A DNA stretch of 64,000 bases from Sepiola atlantica. Lineage: Eukaryota; Mollusca; Cephalopoda; Sepiida; Sepiolidae. The stretch lies in NCBI GenBank assembly GCA_963556195.1, contig OY744521.1, positions 130,930,288 to 130,994,287 on the forward strand, written 5' to 3'. This document shows positions 12,401 through 25,090 of the stretch, piece by piece; position 1 is the first letter of the stretch; each line of letters opens with the position of its first letter. Position numbers and translations under genes: made by a program. Below the pieces are notes generated by a model. It searched no databases. It saw only the letters and a program-made list of their open reading frames with translations, and was not told where the DNA came from.

Positions 12401-13635
12401 CTAACCCAAAACACCATGTAAAAAACTTTAGCATTTATAACAAAATGTATTTATATGATCTCCGCATGACGTTCTATGATTTTCAACGCATTGCTTATGC
12501 TTAATAATCATATTATTTTAAACGTAATTCTTTATAAACATTTAACGAAAAATCAAAACCATTTTCTCAGTTACATAAACATGTTATGCTTTGTAATGTC
12601 TACTTTCAGAATATATCTAAATATTGAACTAACTGAATTTTGAAAATATGCGTAGCAGAACAAACGATTTGGAAATCTATCCTTATCTAGAACAAGGAAA
12701 AAGTCTACAGTTAATAGCAAGTGGTACAGTTTGCGTGACTGGAAGCATAACCAGCCCCCCAAAACTTGGGAAAATGGGTATTTCGAAATCTATAATTTAA
12801 TTAAATAAATAGATAATATGATCAATGTATGGGTCCGTTACATTAAGCATATCACATTTTCTTTCTTAGTAACTTCTATAGTAAGCGTTATAATTCGTCT
12901 ATTATCGCCCACATACGGTTTTCTGTTCAAATATACTTTAAATTAAAAAAGAAATCAAATATTGAATCTGATTGTCATGGTGTGCCTGTTAGTATTGTGT
13001 TATTGGTTTTATTTGTGTAATTTTATTAAATTCTACATTTATATCATTGCTCTGTCCTTCGTATATAGTTCAAAGACGAGAACTACATTGGCTCGGCTGC
13101 GACACACAACATATGTTGAAGTGGTAAAAACGAGATAGAATCAGACAATTTCAATCGCACTGCACAGGAAACATATTTTCTTTGTGTGAAAATGTGACAA
13201 GCAGAATAGACAATGGTAGCATATGAATCTCAAAGAATATAGATGCTACAATATGTTACTGGAAATGAAAAACAAATGAATGGAACTATTCAGAAAACTT
13301 GTTCGGTGTAATCGCAAAATGCTTTTTCAAACTCCATGTGGCACTTAATCATTTTTATGTGATAGATATGAGTTAGCGTGTGTAAATGCATGCAGAACTT
13401 GATCAAATAATCAGGAACATCGCAATGTAAATATTTTATAGGATGATTTTCTTATTTGTTTCAGCTTTACAGATTCAAGGGAATAAATAGAACTAATGAA
13501 ATACAAGATACGTTCTTTAAAAAAGACATGGCGTTGTGAATATTGAGAATGATAAAAGTGGAGAGACAACGAAAACCAGAGAGAGAATAGAATTAAGAAT
13601 GTATTATAAAGATGATTTTGTTGGTGGTTACAAAT
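9407..13635. other. unannotated AT-rich stretch, no gene recognised
   Basis: About 4.2 kb holds only short frames (under 100 codons). None has recognisable motifs or convincing splice borders. The frame at 11743-12018 (+) is mixed in composition and could be an old exon or transposon scrap, but it resembles nothing I know. No RNA gene was seen. Confidence 0.4.
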
Positions 13636-13637
13636 AT

Positions 13638-13705
<68 letters not shown>

Positions 13706-13750
13706 ATATATATATGTATATATGTATATATATATACATGTATATATCTT
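13638..13750. repeat. (AT)n with ATGT/ATAC interruptions
   Basis: An AT array of about 60 bp is followed by TATATG/TATACATG-interrupted repeats. The overlapping Tyr-Ile frames on both strands are artefacts. Confidence 0.95.
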
Positions 13751-15086
13751 TACTTTTTGTATTTGTCCTATTGCAGATCAAATGCACGTGAAAAGATACA
13801 TGTTTGAATAGTGTTATCACCCAGTGTGTTTATACTGAAAGGAACTAACATAACCCAGCTATTTTTTATTCCGATGTGTTCATACCCTTACGAAACAACG
13901 CTATTTCATGTATGTTATTAACGCCATCATCACAAAACATTTTAAGTTAGACTTTAGTGATGGGTTCGAAGAGGAAGTTAAAGTCATATATTTATTAGAC
14001 TGAAGTCATAATCCAGATATATCATCCCGCTTATAGACATTGGTTTCTTACATATATGTTTAGAACACATACACACACACTCACCCATACACTCACACAC
14101 ACATACACACACACATATATATCTTTGTATAACCAATCCGAAAAGTAAGTTTTTTTCCTCAACTTATGATTGTGAAATTAATAACTCTCTAATGAATTTA
14201 AACACATTTAACTTTTTAGTTATTTTGTACAGAAAATATTCATTAAAATGTATTCGTTGATAACTCTTAAAAGGCGATATTAATATTATAAAATAATATT
14301 TAATACTCAGGCCGGGTGTTCGGTCATTTGACAAAAGAGGGTTCACTTAGCATGGACACGCACTTAGCTGGAAAAATGATTGCAAAAAATAAAATATTCC
14401 ATTGTCTATTCGGATCACCTGGCCTGACAAAAACAACATCACATAATCTATTGTCAAAAATGAAATCTTTGATTCAAGTCGGCCATCTGGTTGGGAAACA
14501 ACACACATTATCGATTGTTCACAATTAAATAATTGTTGATTGAATCCACATGCAAAAAGTTAGCGTAAAAAAACCCATCACGAATAACACGTGACTACTA
14601 TGACCGTACATTCCAAAGTGGCTTTCAAGAGAGTCATACATTCTTATATAATAAAAACCCAAAATCGATATCGTCAGTTGATAGGCGATTTTAACTAGAG
14701 AAAGCACATCTGTCGAATTCTTATGCATGCGTCTTACTTTCTCAATAACCCACGTTTTTCACCGCCACCGACAATAAAGATAATAATTTTATTTCCATAT
14801 ATAAATGTGTCGTCATTTTAAAGCAGGACATAACTCCTACAGTTGATGAGTTTTAAAAAATGTAACTGCAGTCGAAGTGACCCGGAATATTCTCCCAGCT
14901 TATGGAAAAGATACCTAAATAAAGTCAATTTACAAGAAATTTCATTAATTCGCTATTCGTTGTTTTCTGTTTACTCATTGACTGAGTGGATTTATTTAAC
15001 AGTTACACATAACTCTATTTACGTATATTTTCTACATTGGGTGTGAGCAAGTTCTGGCGAACCTATCTCTCTATATATTTCTCTCT

Positions 15087-15152
<66 letters not shown>

Positions 15153-16376
15153 TGTTATATTTTGATTAAACAATGTTTTTTAATGTTAAATATCAAATAA
15201 TATTTTAATATGTATCAAATGTACAGTCCATGAATTATCAGTATTGTCGGTTGTAAACTCATATTCAAAGATGAACCTCAGTTCATTAATGGCCGACAGG
15301 AAAGCAATGATATAACTATGTGACCAGGTGTTCTATCGTAGAAGAAAAAAACAATTTAATTTCTTAAATCACGGTTTATTTCTAAAGTGTCTGTGTATGA
15401 GAGAGACTGCTTTTCACGTTGACATTTGAAGTTCCCCTATCGGTCTGAATTTTCAACGAAGGTTTATATAGGATCTTACGTCTGCTGTCCAATTGAATCC
15501 ATATAAAATTCTACGAGTGTCTTATACATATGTGTAGATTAACTAAATAGACACACACATAGACACGCACATACACAATGCCGACATTGAAGATCATCTC
15601 CCTCCGGTTATATGCATCCTTTATCCTTTGGATATTTTTAAAGATAACATCCTGGATTCTTAGTTAAAAATCATAAACGATCGTAACTATATTATCTTTA
15701 GGGGGGACTAATGAACATTATTTTAATCTTGTTGTTTTGTTAACTGTGCTGATTTTCTTAGGCAATTACAAATTTAGTTGTTTTGGGGTATGAATTATTA
15801 TAAGGTGACATAATAATACTATCGAAATAAATACGTATATATAAATATAGAAAAACACATACACCCACACTCATATATATATGTGTATTCATCGATACGC
15901 ACACATATATACACGTTTTACACTGTTTATTTTTTTGTTCAACAAAAAATAACAATAATTGCAAATTTAATTTCTTCAATACAGTGAAAGTATAATAATA
16001 ATAAATAGCAAAAAATGAATAAAAACTATCATATATGTTATGTATAAAGAATTGATATTTCAAGGTTAACTCGTGGGGCGTAGAAAGTAGACGTTTGCCA
16101 TTTTGTCTTTACATTTTATAAGCGATGTACCTGACAAAGTATGTGTTGTTTTGAAATTTTTAATTCTCTCATAGTATTCATCATCATTAAATTTTCAATT
16201 TATCCGTTTTATAAAACTATCGAGTTATTTTATTCTTGATCATTGGTGACTAATTCGTAAATAAGAAGGCAACACCTTCACATTAAAACATCTTTTGTTT
16301 TTGTAATCATTTGACTCATATTGATTATCGTTTATTTCTCTTTTTCATTTCTATTTTCTCAAACATTCTATCGGTT
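13751..16376. other. unannotated stretch with one AT microsatellite
   Basis: No gene was identified. An AT array lies at about 15096-15142. The segment near 14130-14150 (a CCGAAAAGTAAGTTT word) is reminiscent of mariner-type terminal sequence, but no partner terminus or transposase was found. Confidence 0.4.
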
Positions 16377-16391
16377 TCTATCGGATAAGAG
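16377..16391 (+). repeat. left target-site duplication, 15 bp
   Basis: TCTATCGGATAAGAG occurs here and, exactly, at 16714-16728. It brackets a 322-bp insertion. A perfect 15-bp duplication fits LINE-mediated (target-primed) insertion. Confidence 0.9.
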
Positions 16392-16713
16392 TATTGATTT
16401 ACTCGTCTCCAGGAGTACGGCAGAAGGCCAGTTTTTATCTTACTCCCACAAGTAAGATGTGACCCAAGATCGGGTCGGGAAAGTGGGGTTTAAAAATTGC
16501 TTGGGCAGCCCCGTCGGCATTCCCCGGTAGGGGCGCCTCAGGCAGTAAGCAATAAACTTACTCCTCCCCAAAGAGAGGAGGCGAAGCCTGGGAGGGTTGA
16601 CCTCCTAGAACTGCACAGGACAGACCCATAGACTGGCGTGAATAAACCCCTAAGGCCAAGACAATACCAGTCTACGGAGTGCAGTATCCATCGGAACAGA
16701 TACTACACTTTGA
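16392..16713 (-). mobile_element. SINE-like element with U2 snRNA-like head
   Basis: This is a 322-bp insertion between perfect 15-bp direct repeats. In minus orientation its first bases, right next to the target duplication, are TCAAAGTGTAGTATCTGTTC. Apart from one extra A this matches the branch-site-recognition region of U2 snRNA (about nucleotides 27-45). A little further on, CACTCC and TGGTATTG also occur in the order seen near the 3' end of U2, as if the U2 head had an internal deletion. After the head is a GC-rich core (about 16501-16620) that recurs at 47.4 and 58.3 kb. Known snRNA-headed SINEs are rare; SINEU of crocodilians is the example I know. The U2 identity is from memory of the snRNA and has not been aligned by machine. 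Confidence 0.6.
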
Positions 16714-16890
16714 TCTATCGGATAAGAGAGTAACTCAACTAGTATTAATGTTGACAAACGTCGATCCAAGTACAGGTTATAATGACACAAAGTTTGGGAA
16801 ATGAATATTTTCTCAGCAATTGAATATAGTATATGACACGTGGGTAAATCTTAAAGTATAAAGTCAAGTTGTGTTAGACAAAAAATATAT
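16714..16890. repeat. dispersed repeat copy interrupted by the SINE
   Basis: The sequence starting TCGGATAAGAG, through a GGTTATAATGA word, to TTGTGTTAGACAAAAAA recurs with divergence at about 19037-19175. The SINE at 16392-16713 inserted at the TCGGATAAGAG end of this copy. The family is unnamed and no coding content is visible. Confidence 0.7.
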
Positions 16891-17358
16891 AGGCAGAGAT
16901 GGCGGGTGATATCACTTATTGTAGTTGGGAGGAAGTACATGCTTTTTAGTTCAGATCTGTATGGGAGCCAATATACGCTGATGTAAAATTATATGTGATG
17001 AGACTTTGAAAAAGTTAAAATACTTGTAAAGTTTATACATATTCCCAAGGTCTTTGTTCGTCGCTTTCATCAATTTTTCCCTAATAATACAACTAATATA
17101 CCCAAATATTCGCAAGTGTATAAATTTGCAAACTTGTCTTGATAACTTGTGTCTCTAATTCTAATATAAATTATATTTATTTGACTTTTTAGTGATATCG
17201 ATGGTTTCAAAAAGGTAATCAAAATTGTAATGCGTGATTTGTTTTGTGAATTAAACATTTTCACATTGAAGATGCAATTTTTCATGTAGGATCGGAATTC
17301 GCGTATTTTTGTTATTTATTTCATTGACGTTTGTGTTTTGGTGGTATTTTGTGTAGAG

Positions 17359-17360
<2 letters not shown>

Positions 17361-17445
<85 letters not shown>
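17361..17445. repeat. (AT)n-(AG)n compound microsatellite
   Basis: About 40 bp of AT repeats switch directly to about 40 bp of AG repeats. Confidence 0.95.
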
Positions 17446-17446
<1 letters not shown>

Positions 17447-18949
17447 GGATACTATCATTTTAGTGGTTCTTATTTAGGGGGGCGTAACCAGATATTTTTT
17501 CATTCTTTGTGTTGAATAATTGTTAAAGAAAAAGAAACATACATTAAGTACGTTTAGTTGAATATTCACATTAATGTAGGGATTCAAGTAGAGAGGTGTT
17601 TTATTTTGTTCCCATCTATTTGTTTTGTGCGGTACTTTATTTTTTTTCGGAATTGGATGAAATGGTGTTGAGGGTCAACATTGGATTTGTATAAGCCTCA
17701 AAGCGGGGTTATTTTTCGATAAAATACCAGTTGTCGATAGTATGGGCAGACATATTGAATCTAAAAATAAATATTCAAGGTTCGTGCTATGGTGCTTACA
17801 GAGTCCAGTTACAGGTGTCAACCTGAGGCAGGAACAATACTCCTGTCCACGTACGGTAAAAGGGAATGGAAAGTGAAGGATAGACGATGATGGTCATTCT
17901 ATAGAGTTGTGAGACCCCGCTAATACTGTAGTATATAATAGGTCTGGTATAACGGATTTTAGATTTGAGTTGTAAAATCTGTTCCTATCCTGGGATTTTC
18001 GATGTAGGCTGACTTGTGTTCTGAGAACCATTCTCCTCCACTGCGTAGATAGAAAAGTGGGGAGGGTACAGGTAGACGATGGTTAGCTTCTGCATATCAA
18101 ATGGTTTTAGATGTTTAGTTAGGGTGTAGGGTCACTCGGTATGCGCGTCGTGGGGCAAAGGGGGCCATGGATGAGGTACACTTATAGGTAGGTACCGTAT
18201 TTAAGTAAATTCAGATAGTGTGAGAGTAGGACGTGGACCTGGTTTACTGATCCGATGTGTTTCGGTGTGGGTGTTCGAAATAAATTTTGACCTTTTCACC
18301 GAGCCGTTTAATAGGAATCATTGGGTGGGTAAATTATCTAGAGTTCTGAGTTGTTGTTTGCTCCGATAAAATGGGTTGAGAGTAAGATCGCGGTGTGATG
18401 ACTCTCGGAAATTCCTGCCGGGAGCACTGAGGTCTCCAAAACGTATTAGGGGTAGTAATCATGTATAAGACAGTTCCTTACATTAAATCTGTGGACAGAC
18501 AGCGGAAGACATATTAAATAGAAATATATATGTTCCTCTTGTATCGCGGTAATACCCAGTTAGATTAAATTGAAATCGTTTGTATATCGATGCATTAGCA
18601 ATATATGTGTGGTTGTGAATAGAATGCTTATGAATAGCAGACATATGACCCGAAGGAGAAATAGAATTCTGGGTGTGTACTATTATGTGATTGGAAAATC
18701 TGCACGGTGCGACGAGGGCTAAGAACGCCCCGTCATCACATGATGACATGCAATGACTGATGAAGCCACTATTGATCGTAAGTACATTTACTTACACTCC
18801 AGAAGAAATGTCATGTGGGCCGATGACATACGCCGGCCGGATGAAACCTCACGTGGATGATTGTAGAGATAACCGGCTCAATTTACTTTGTAGTAATAGT
18901 GGATCTTCACCTGGTGTGTGAGAAAAAACTTTATCAGATTATATTGTTA

Positions 18950-18950
<1 letters not shown>
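17446..18950. other. G-richer non-coding stretch
   Basis: This stretch is noticeably richer in G on the + strand than its surroundings (for example 17800-18450), but has no long frame, splice-bounded exon or RNA motif. It may be an old insertion of unknown type. Confidence 0.4.

Positions 18951-18951
<1 letters not shown>

Positions 18952-19008
<57 letters not shown>
18952..19008. repeat. (GA)n microsatellite
   Basis: About 57 bp of perfect GA repeats directly precede the second copy of the TCGGATAAGAG repeat. Confidence 0.95.
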
Positions 19009-19011
<3 letters not shown>

Positions 19012-19034
19012 GAATGTTACATTATGGAGGACCC

Positions 19035-19175
19035 TAAATCGGATAAGAGTAAATCAACTGGTATGAATTTTAACATGCGGCGATCTAAGTAAGGGTTATA
19101 ATGATGCACACTCTGTGAAATGGCCCGAGAGTCAAATGTCAAAATATTAGGTCAGGTTGTGTTAGACAAAAAAGA
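19035..19175. repeat. second copy of the 16.7-kb dispersed repeat
   Basis: It shares TCGGATAAGAG, GGTTATAATGA and TTGTGTTAGACAAAAAA with 16714-16890 in the same order. It lacks the SINE insertion and so approximates the empty site. Confidence 0.7.
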
Positions 19176-19179
19176 ACAT

Positions 19180-22100
19180 GAGTGTAAATTACATATTGAA
19201 TGTTACACCTACTTAGTTTACCGAACACGGTTACTTCAATAATATTGCGAGATAATAACTCAGAAAACATTATGCAATTAACGCTTTTTAATTAAAGCTT
19301 ATACAACAAGTTTCGGTAATAACGACCTAAAATAGTACCGGAATAAGATGTTATATTCCTACAGCACAACAATTTATGGTTCAATTTCTAGCCGGTCTCT
19401 ACGTAAATCATTCCTGTTTAACGACCAGAACTTTATTTTGTGTTCGTGACTGGATTTTACTTCCTGTTCATATACAATACGAGACTATTACTTCAAATGT
19501 GTAAGTCAACTTTTCTCCTTCTAAAATCATTTTATTATTGATTTTCTTTTGAATTCTTTGGGATACTACTGATCCAGCACAATGTATAAAAAGGATAATC
19601 ATTATTTAAAACTAGTGTTTCAATTTCCAGTCGGGATATCCGGTCTGTTATGTATGCTTAACGGAAACATCACACTATAGTTTATATGTATGTTTAATTT
19701 ATTAGCCGCTTATTTATTTTATTTATTGGACACAAACTAATCAATCGATTTCGAAAACAATTTGAAAACTTATGGTTAACCTTGTGAGTGGTTTTACATT
19801 TTGATATCTTATTCTAACGTAAGCCGAACCTAGCTTAAAGTTCTGAGAAGACATACGCGCACAAATTGTCCCTACGACATATTTATTGAATTAAAAAAAA
19901 TGTCAATGAAATAAAATAATTAAACGCAACATGTTTAGATTATACTTTTTAAAAGTGTTGTGCATGTGCATTTAGGTTTTTATGCGACTTTAAAGTGCAA
20001 TCATTTGTTCCGCTTTATTCTTCCGAAATGACTTTAGTTAAGAATGCAGTCAAAAACGTTTTATCATAATGGAAAAAAAAACTAACATAGCAAAATAAAT
20101 AACCATTTATTGGATTTAAACAATAAGATTAAACGTGACATTTCCGAAAGGTTTATGTTTCCATGTTGGTGTTTTTGCTTTTTTTAGTTGCTTCATTTAT
20201 CAAAAAAAAAAGTATGGACATCGTATCTGATTACACATCTTGTAGATGATTTTATCGACAAATAAAATAAATATTACTTTTTAAAATATTGCCGTTGATT
20301 TTCCTTTTCGAAAATTTTGAACACATAAAATTGTATCTCCAAATGCTTGACACACGTAAATAATCACTTATTTGCCAGCGGAGGTTAGTTTTATAACTTT
20401 CCAAGTGCTTGTAACAGGTAACAGAGATAATGAGATGACTCTATTTTATCATCTATATTCGACAATTATTTTATTTTTACCTTTTGTTTTCTTTCATCCC
20501 ATACATCTATTGCTTATAAACTAAAATACGAGTTTCATTTCAGTATTTCTTTTACTGTTTTCCCATGATGGAAATGTCGGGTAGGTCTGAAAGTATAAAT
20601 TATGAAGCTCTGTTTATTCATCGCACAATATTGAGATGAATATAAACTTGTTCCATTTAGTTGTATTATTATATATGTAAAAATTGAAGAGATTAATTTA
20701 AACGCGAGATTAGCCTAACATGTTACTCTTAAACGAATAGCGGATTAAATTTCGCTATCATCTTTCACAGATAATTTTTTACACTAATTAGTCACGGCTT
20801 ATCAAGGCACGAAATGGGTTTATCAGGTTGACAGTGAGACGAAGACGTTGTGTATTAGAGATAATAGGTTGTAAGTAGCAAGGTGGCGCATAAGTAAGAC
20901 TTACCATTTTTGGTCTTGATTGAAATACATTACTTGCAAAAAATATTAAGCTCTCTCTGTACAAAAGGAAGGCAAACATTTTGAATTTTATAAAAACGAT
21001 TGATCGATTCTGTTTGCTTTTGTACTGTGATTTGCTTTGTTGGAACGTTCCAGTGGTGGGGCTTAGTTAGGACGTTTACACGATCCAATTTCAATATATT
21101 CAATCTAATATTATTATAGCGTACATCTGATAAAAGGGATTTACATGTTAAAAAGATAACCAGCATTGGTCATCCTTCCCCTGCAACAGTGGATACTCAT
21201 GTCTATGAAGTTTTCAAGAAGGCCACTAGTTTTATATCATGAAGCTCTGACATTTTAGTTAATTAATATGATGAACAAACAATGTAAATATTTAAAAGTT
21301 GAAATAAAAAGAATTATACGCATATTGAATTTCAAATGGTAGATATTGCAAAACGTACGCACATATAATCGTGACGAGATCTTCTCTTTTATTTATGATC
21401 GGTACAAACATAGTTGGAAAACGCGAGATAGCTGTAACCTCTGTTCCCCATATATATTTTTCTTTACAAGCCAAAATAACGATATGAATCGTTAGTAGAA
21501 AAGTAACCAATATTTTTATAGGGATTATTACAGTAAACATATTTCTAGTCGAAGTTCTTTGTTAATGAAAACAGTTAAATTATGTCATCATTTATTTGTT
21601 TCTTTAATATAAACAAAAGAATGTTCCAATACTTATTTCAGTACATCTCGGGGGATCGGTAAGAAATGTCAAGTTTTACAGGAATATTCAAAACACGGAG
21701 GAGCTGCTTGGCTAAATCTGCTGCGCATTGATATATGTTTGAGAAAATGTATGTGCAACATGTTTCAATATCGACATTGCTTAAGTGAGAAAACAGCCGT
21801 TTATTTCGAAATTAATTTCGCCTTTTCACTTTATAAGAACGTTTATTACCAACAGAGTTGAAACTAAGCTCGATACATACTATACATACTTTGAATACAC
21901 GATAATAATATTCAGGTTGTCTTTTGATTAACATCATAATCGATAAGTTGTAGTTTTACAATGTGCACAAAGGAAAGACGTTCAGGAAAAATATACTCCA
22001 CATTACCTTTTTTAAAATATGATATTGTAAATAAAAGGACATCATTGAATTAATAAATATGCGTGGATAAAAAAAAACGGAATGAGAATAGATTTTGTGA

Positions 22101-23150
22101 TCTTTAAAAAATAGACATTTTTGAACAGACAAATATAGAGCAAACTGATCGTCAAAATAATATTTCCAACAAGAAAACTTTTTGTTCTTGTTTTTCTTCT
22201 TTTTCTACTGCGTTAATCGCGAGCTAGAGCGTATATCGAATTATAATTGAAAAAAAACCGTGTAATCACATTGTATGTCTGTGTAAGTTTGAAGTCGCCA
22301 GCGGATTAGTGAGGTTCAAGAAATACAGAAATGAACGTCATGCCATATTAAAAAAGGGAAGCGCTATGCAAATATTTTTAAGCAAATAATCTCTCTTCAT
22401 TTAACTAAGGATGAGGAATTTAAAGAAATTGTCGAACGAATTTTCCGCTATTGATATAATGATCTAATAAGAACACATGAAAATATTAATCAGTTTTAAA
22501 ATTAAAACAATCAGTCAAAAGGCCATGTCCAATACAAAGTGTGTCAACGACATGTGAATATGACTATACTGCTTTAATTATGTGTAAGGAATTATCTGTC
22601 TTTGTCTTGTATAGTTATAGTTAACATATTATTTCATAGGTGTCATTTCTTAGTGGCATTTAAACATAACTTGAGAGTGTAGTAAAGTAATGATTTCTAT
22701 TGTATCCGACAGAACCAGAAGAATGCTGCTTAACACTGGTTTTATAACTTCATATGACACATTTTTCAGAACAGGAAAGTCGTCTATCCCCGACTATATA
22801 TACAGGCCGGTTAACATTTAAGTGGAGTATTCGTAAATAGCCACCCCTCTAACTACTTACCAGTATGAAGATAAAGAAACATCGGTGAGCTGATATGATT
22901 AATTTAAAAACCTAGTCTATCTACGATATAACGTGCAACACAATTGACGACAGCTGGAGGATAACTCGAAAAGAATGCGTGACAGATTCATACTCATGGC
23001 AAGGGCAATGCGCATACATCCGAATGTTGCCATAGTTTGACACACTTGGTTCTGTTTTGTTAGCATTGGTACCCTTGATATTACGAGGTACTTACAGTAG
23101 ATATCATGTGAAAGTCTCCAACCGAGCAGTCTAAGTCGTATCCGCTAAAA
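19180..23150. other. unannotated AT-rich stretch, no gene recognised
   Basis: Nearly 4 kb contains only short frames without known motifs. Minus-strand frames at 20788-21166 and 21292-21540 have mixed composition but no recognisable domain, no convincing acceptor and donor pair, and no relatives in the window. Confidence 0.4.
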
Positions 23151-23159
23151 AAATTCCGA

Positions 23160-23216
23160 TAAGATTCGAACACGGTACGTCTGTTTAAAATTAAGCGCCG
23201 GTAAATCGCTGCACAA
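23160..23216 (-). mobile_element. degenerate tRNA-like (SINE?) fragment
   Basis: On the minus strand a B-box-like GTGTTCGAATC stands about 35 bases after an A-box-like GCAGCGATTTACCGGCG. This fits a decayed tRNA-headed SINE. No tail was defined. Confidence 0.35.
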
Positions 23217-23701
23217 TGACATCTGTAATTAACAAAATGCTCAATTTAAACAATTATTTTCTTTGTTAACATGCAATTGAATAGAGGCCCGGCCAACGTT
23301 TGCACGGCGTCGTTCGTTGTAATGAAACTAAATATGAAGCCCTTCAAAGTGTGTTATGTCAACATTTCTCATTCATTTGCAATTAAGATTTCTTCGAATC
23401 CGATCATGTACGCTCGCAATGTTAATTTGTTTTCATGTCGTCAATATGATATTTGATTGATGTTATTCTCTCGATAGGATGACATTATCAAATGAGAAGC
23501 GTTTTTATCATTTTTCAATTGATTAAAACATGATAATTATGTGAAAGTTTCATGGCAACTTTCTTGCTGGGTGCAAACGCGTGATGGAGTTTTACTGGAA
23601 TTTGAAAAATGGTTATATGGATTAACATGCACACATGAATAAGCAAATACAATTGTGAAGAAGATAGATAAATAGATATATTTGAAAAGACTATGATGTT
23701 C

Positions 23702-23727
23702 ATATATATATATATATATATATGAAT

Positions 23728-23784
<57 letters not shown>
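23702..23784. repeat. (AT)n microsatellite, interrupted
   Basis: Two AT arrays are separated by a TGAATATC interruption. Confidence 0.95.
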
Positions 23785-23789
<5 letters not shown>

Positions 23790-24870
23790 TATAAATCTAT
23801 ATAACTATTATTAAATGTGTTTGTGACATGTTAGTTCGCGACCGCTAACACTATTTTTCTCCAGTTTTATTTGAACCTATATAAACTGTGACATATCTTT
23901 TAATAATTTTTTCTTGCATAACAAAATAGTAAGTTTCTTTACTTTAATAATATCCTGATCATTAGTTTTAATTTCATAGACCTATTATTATTCTTTTTTT
24001 TACTTTATATAGAAGTAAAGCACGTTATTACATTTTAATCTAATTTTTTTACTTCGTTGTGGTGTGTATAGACACATGTATATACATATTAGATGGTCAG
24101 TCTGACAAACTATTATCACACTTTCTTTAAATACCCATAGATACATTCAGTAATAGTTATATAAAGATGAGTAACATATTCAGTTAAGTCTTAATTACGT
24201 GTTATTATGAACATTAAATCCTCCGATACATGTACGTGTAAACAGATAAAATTATACATTAAATAATAACCATTGCACAATCACCGAGATAAAATATATT
24301 TAACATGTATTTTGTGTTATTAAAGTATTAAGAATAAAGAAAACTTGAAATAAATATTGAACAATTTACATTCAGTATAATAATAGATATATAAAATTGA
24401 GTAGATTGCTCTCCTTTACCGTATTTGGTTATAACACAAATCCACCTATACAAATCATAATATATTTAGGTCAAGTACTGATACATCTTTTCAGAACTTA
24501 TTAGTTCGGTTAAGTTCAATCTCATTCATTTATATTTTTGGTCATGCTCGTAAATTTTTCTTGAGATAGTCATTTTGTACAAGAAGTCGGGACAATTTAT
24601 ACTATCACACTCAAACAAATATCACTACCAACCTGTACACCGAAAATACATGAATATAGAAAAGGTATTTTCTTAACACTGTTATTATTTTAAATTTCAA
24701 TCCCCCTGTTTTAGTTTAGATAATCTAAATTTTACCCTAACGAAGGTACGACCCCTGCACTTATAGTTTTTTCTCATAGACGCGTTTTAGTTGACTACTT
24801 CAAATAATGTATTATGCCTTCTCATGTACTAGAACAAAAGATTAACATATTCTATTTATCGAAGATGTTC
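23785..24870. other. AT-rich non-coding stretch
   Basis: No frame or repeat is recognised. It lies downstream (minus orientation) of the possible terminal exon at 24880-25070 and could include its 3' untranslated region. No clean AATAAA was seen close to the stop. Confidence 0.4.
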
Positions 24871-24879
24871 TGTATCTTG

Positions 24880-25070
24880 TCATTCTAAACTGATTTGCTT
24901 TTTCTCCCGCTTCTCGCATACATTGTACTTCTCAGTAAATATAATGTACTGAATTCTATCGATATTGGAAGACAATAACCTTGCCTTCTCAACGATCACT
25001 TGAAGAAAATAACTGTCGTCGGCTTCGTTTAAAACATATAACCATCTTGCCATTTCCCCTATAATCTTCC
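24880..25070 (-). CDS. possible terminal exon of a host gene, unrecognised
   Basis: On the minus strand a good acceptor (TTTCAATTTTTTACAG) is followed at 25070 by an uninterrupted frame of about 63 codons to a TGA at 24882-24880. The first codon is split (one base upstream, two in this exon). The peptide begins GKIIGEMARWLYVLNEADDS and ends in a basic tail EKREKKQISLE. It looks largely helical, with mixed codon use and few of the Phe/Ile/Asn runs typical of chance frames here. I do not recognise a family. The apparent ATG at 25089 lies inside the polypyrimidine tract and is not a real start. No upstream exon was identified. Confidence 0.45.
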
Positions 25071-25090
25071 CTGTAAAAAATTGAAACATA

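Noticed and set aside
14130..14760. Possible mariner-type element (CCGAAAAGTAAGTTT word)
   Set aside because: No inverted partner, TA duplication or transposase motif was found.
18755..18790. CTGATGA word on the + strand
   Set aside because: No GAAA, stem II or cleavage-site element follows at hammerhead spacing.
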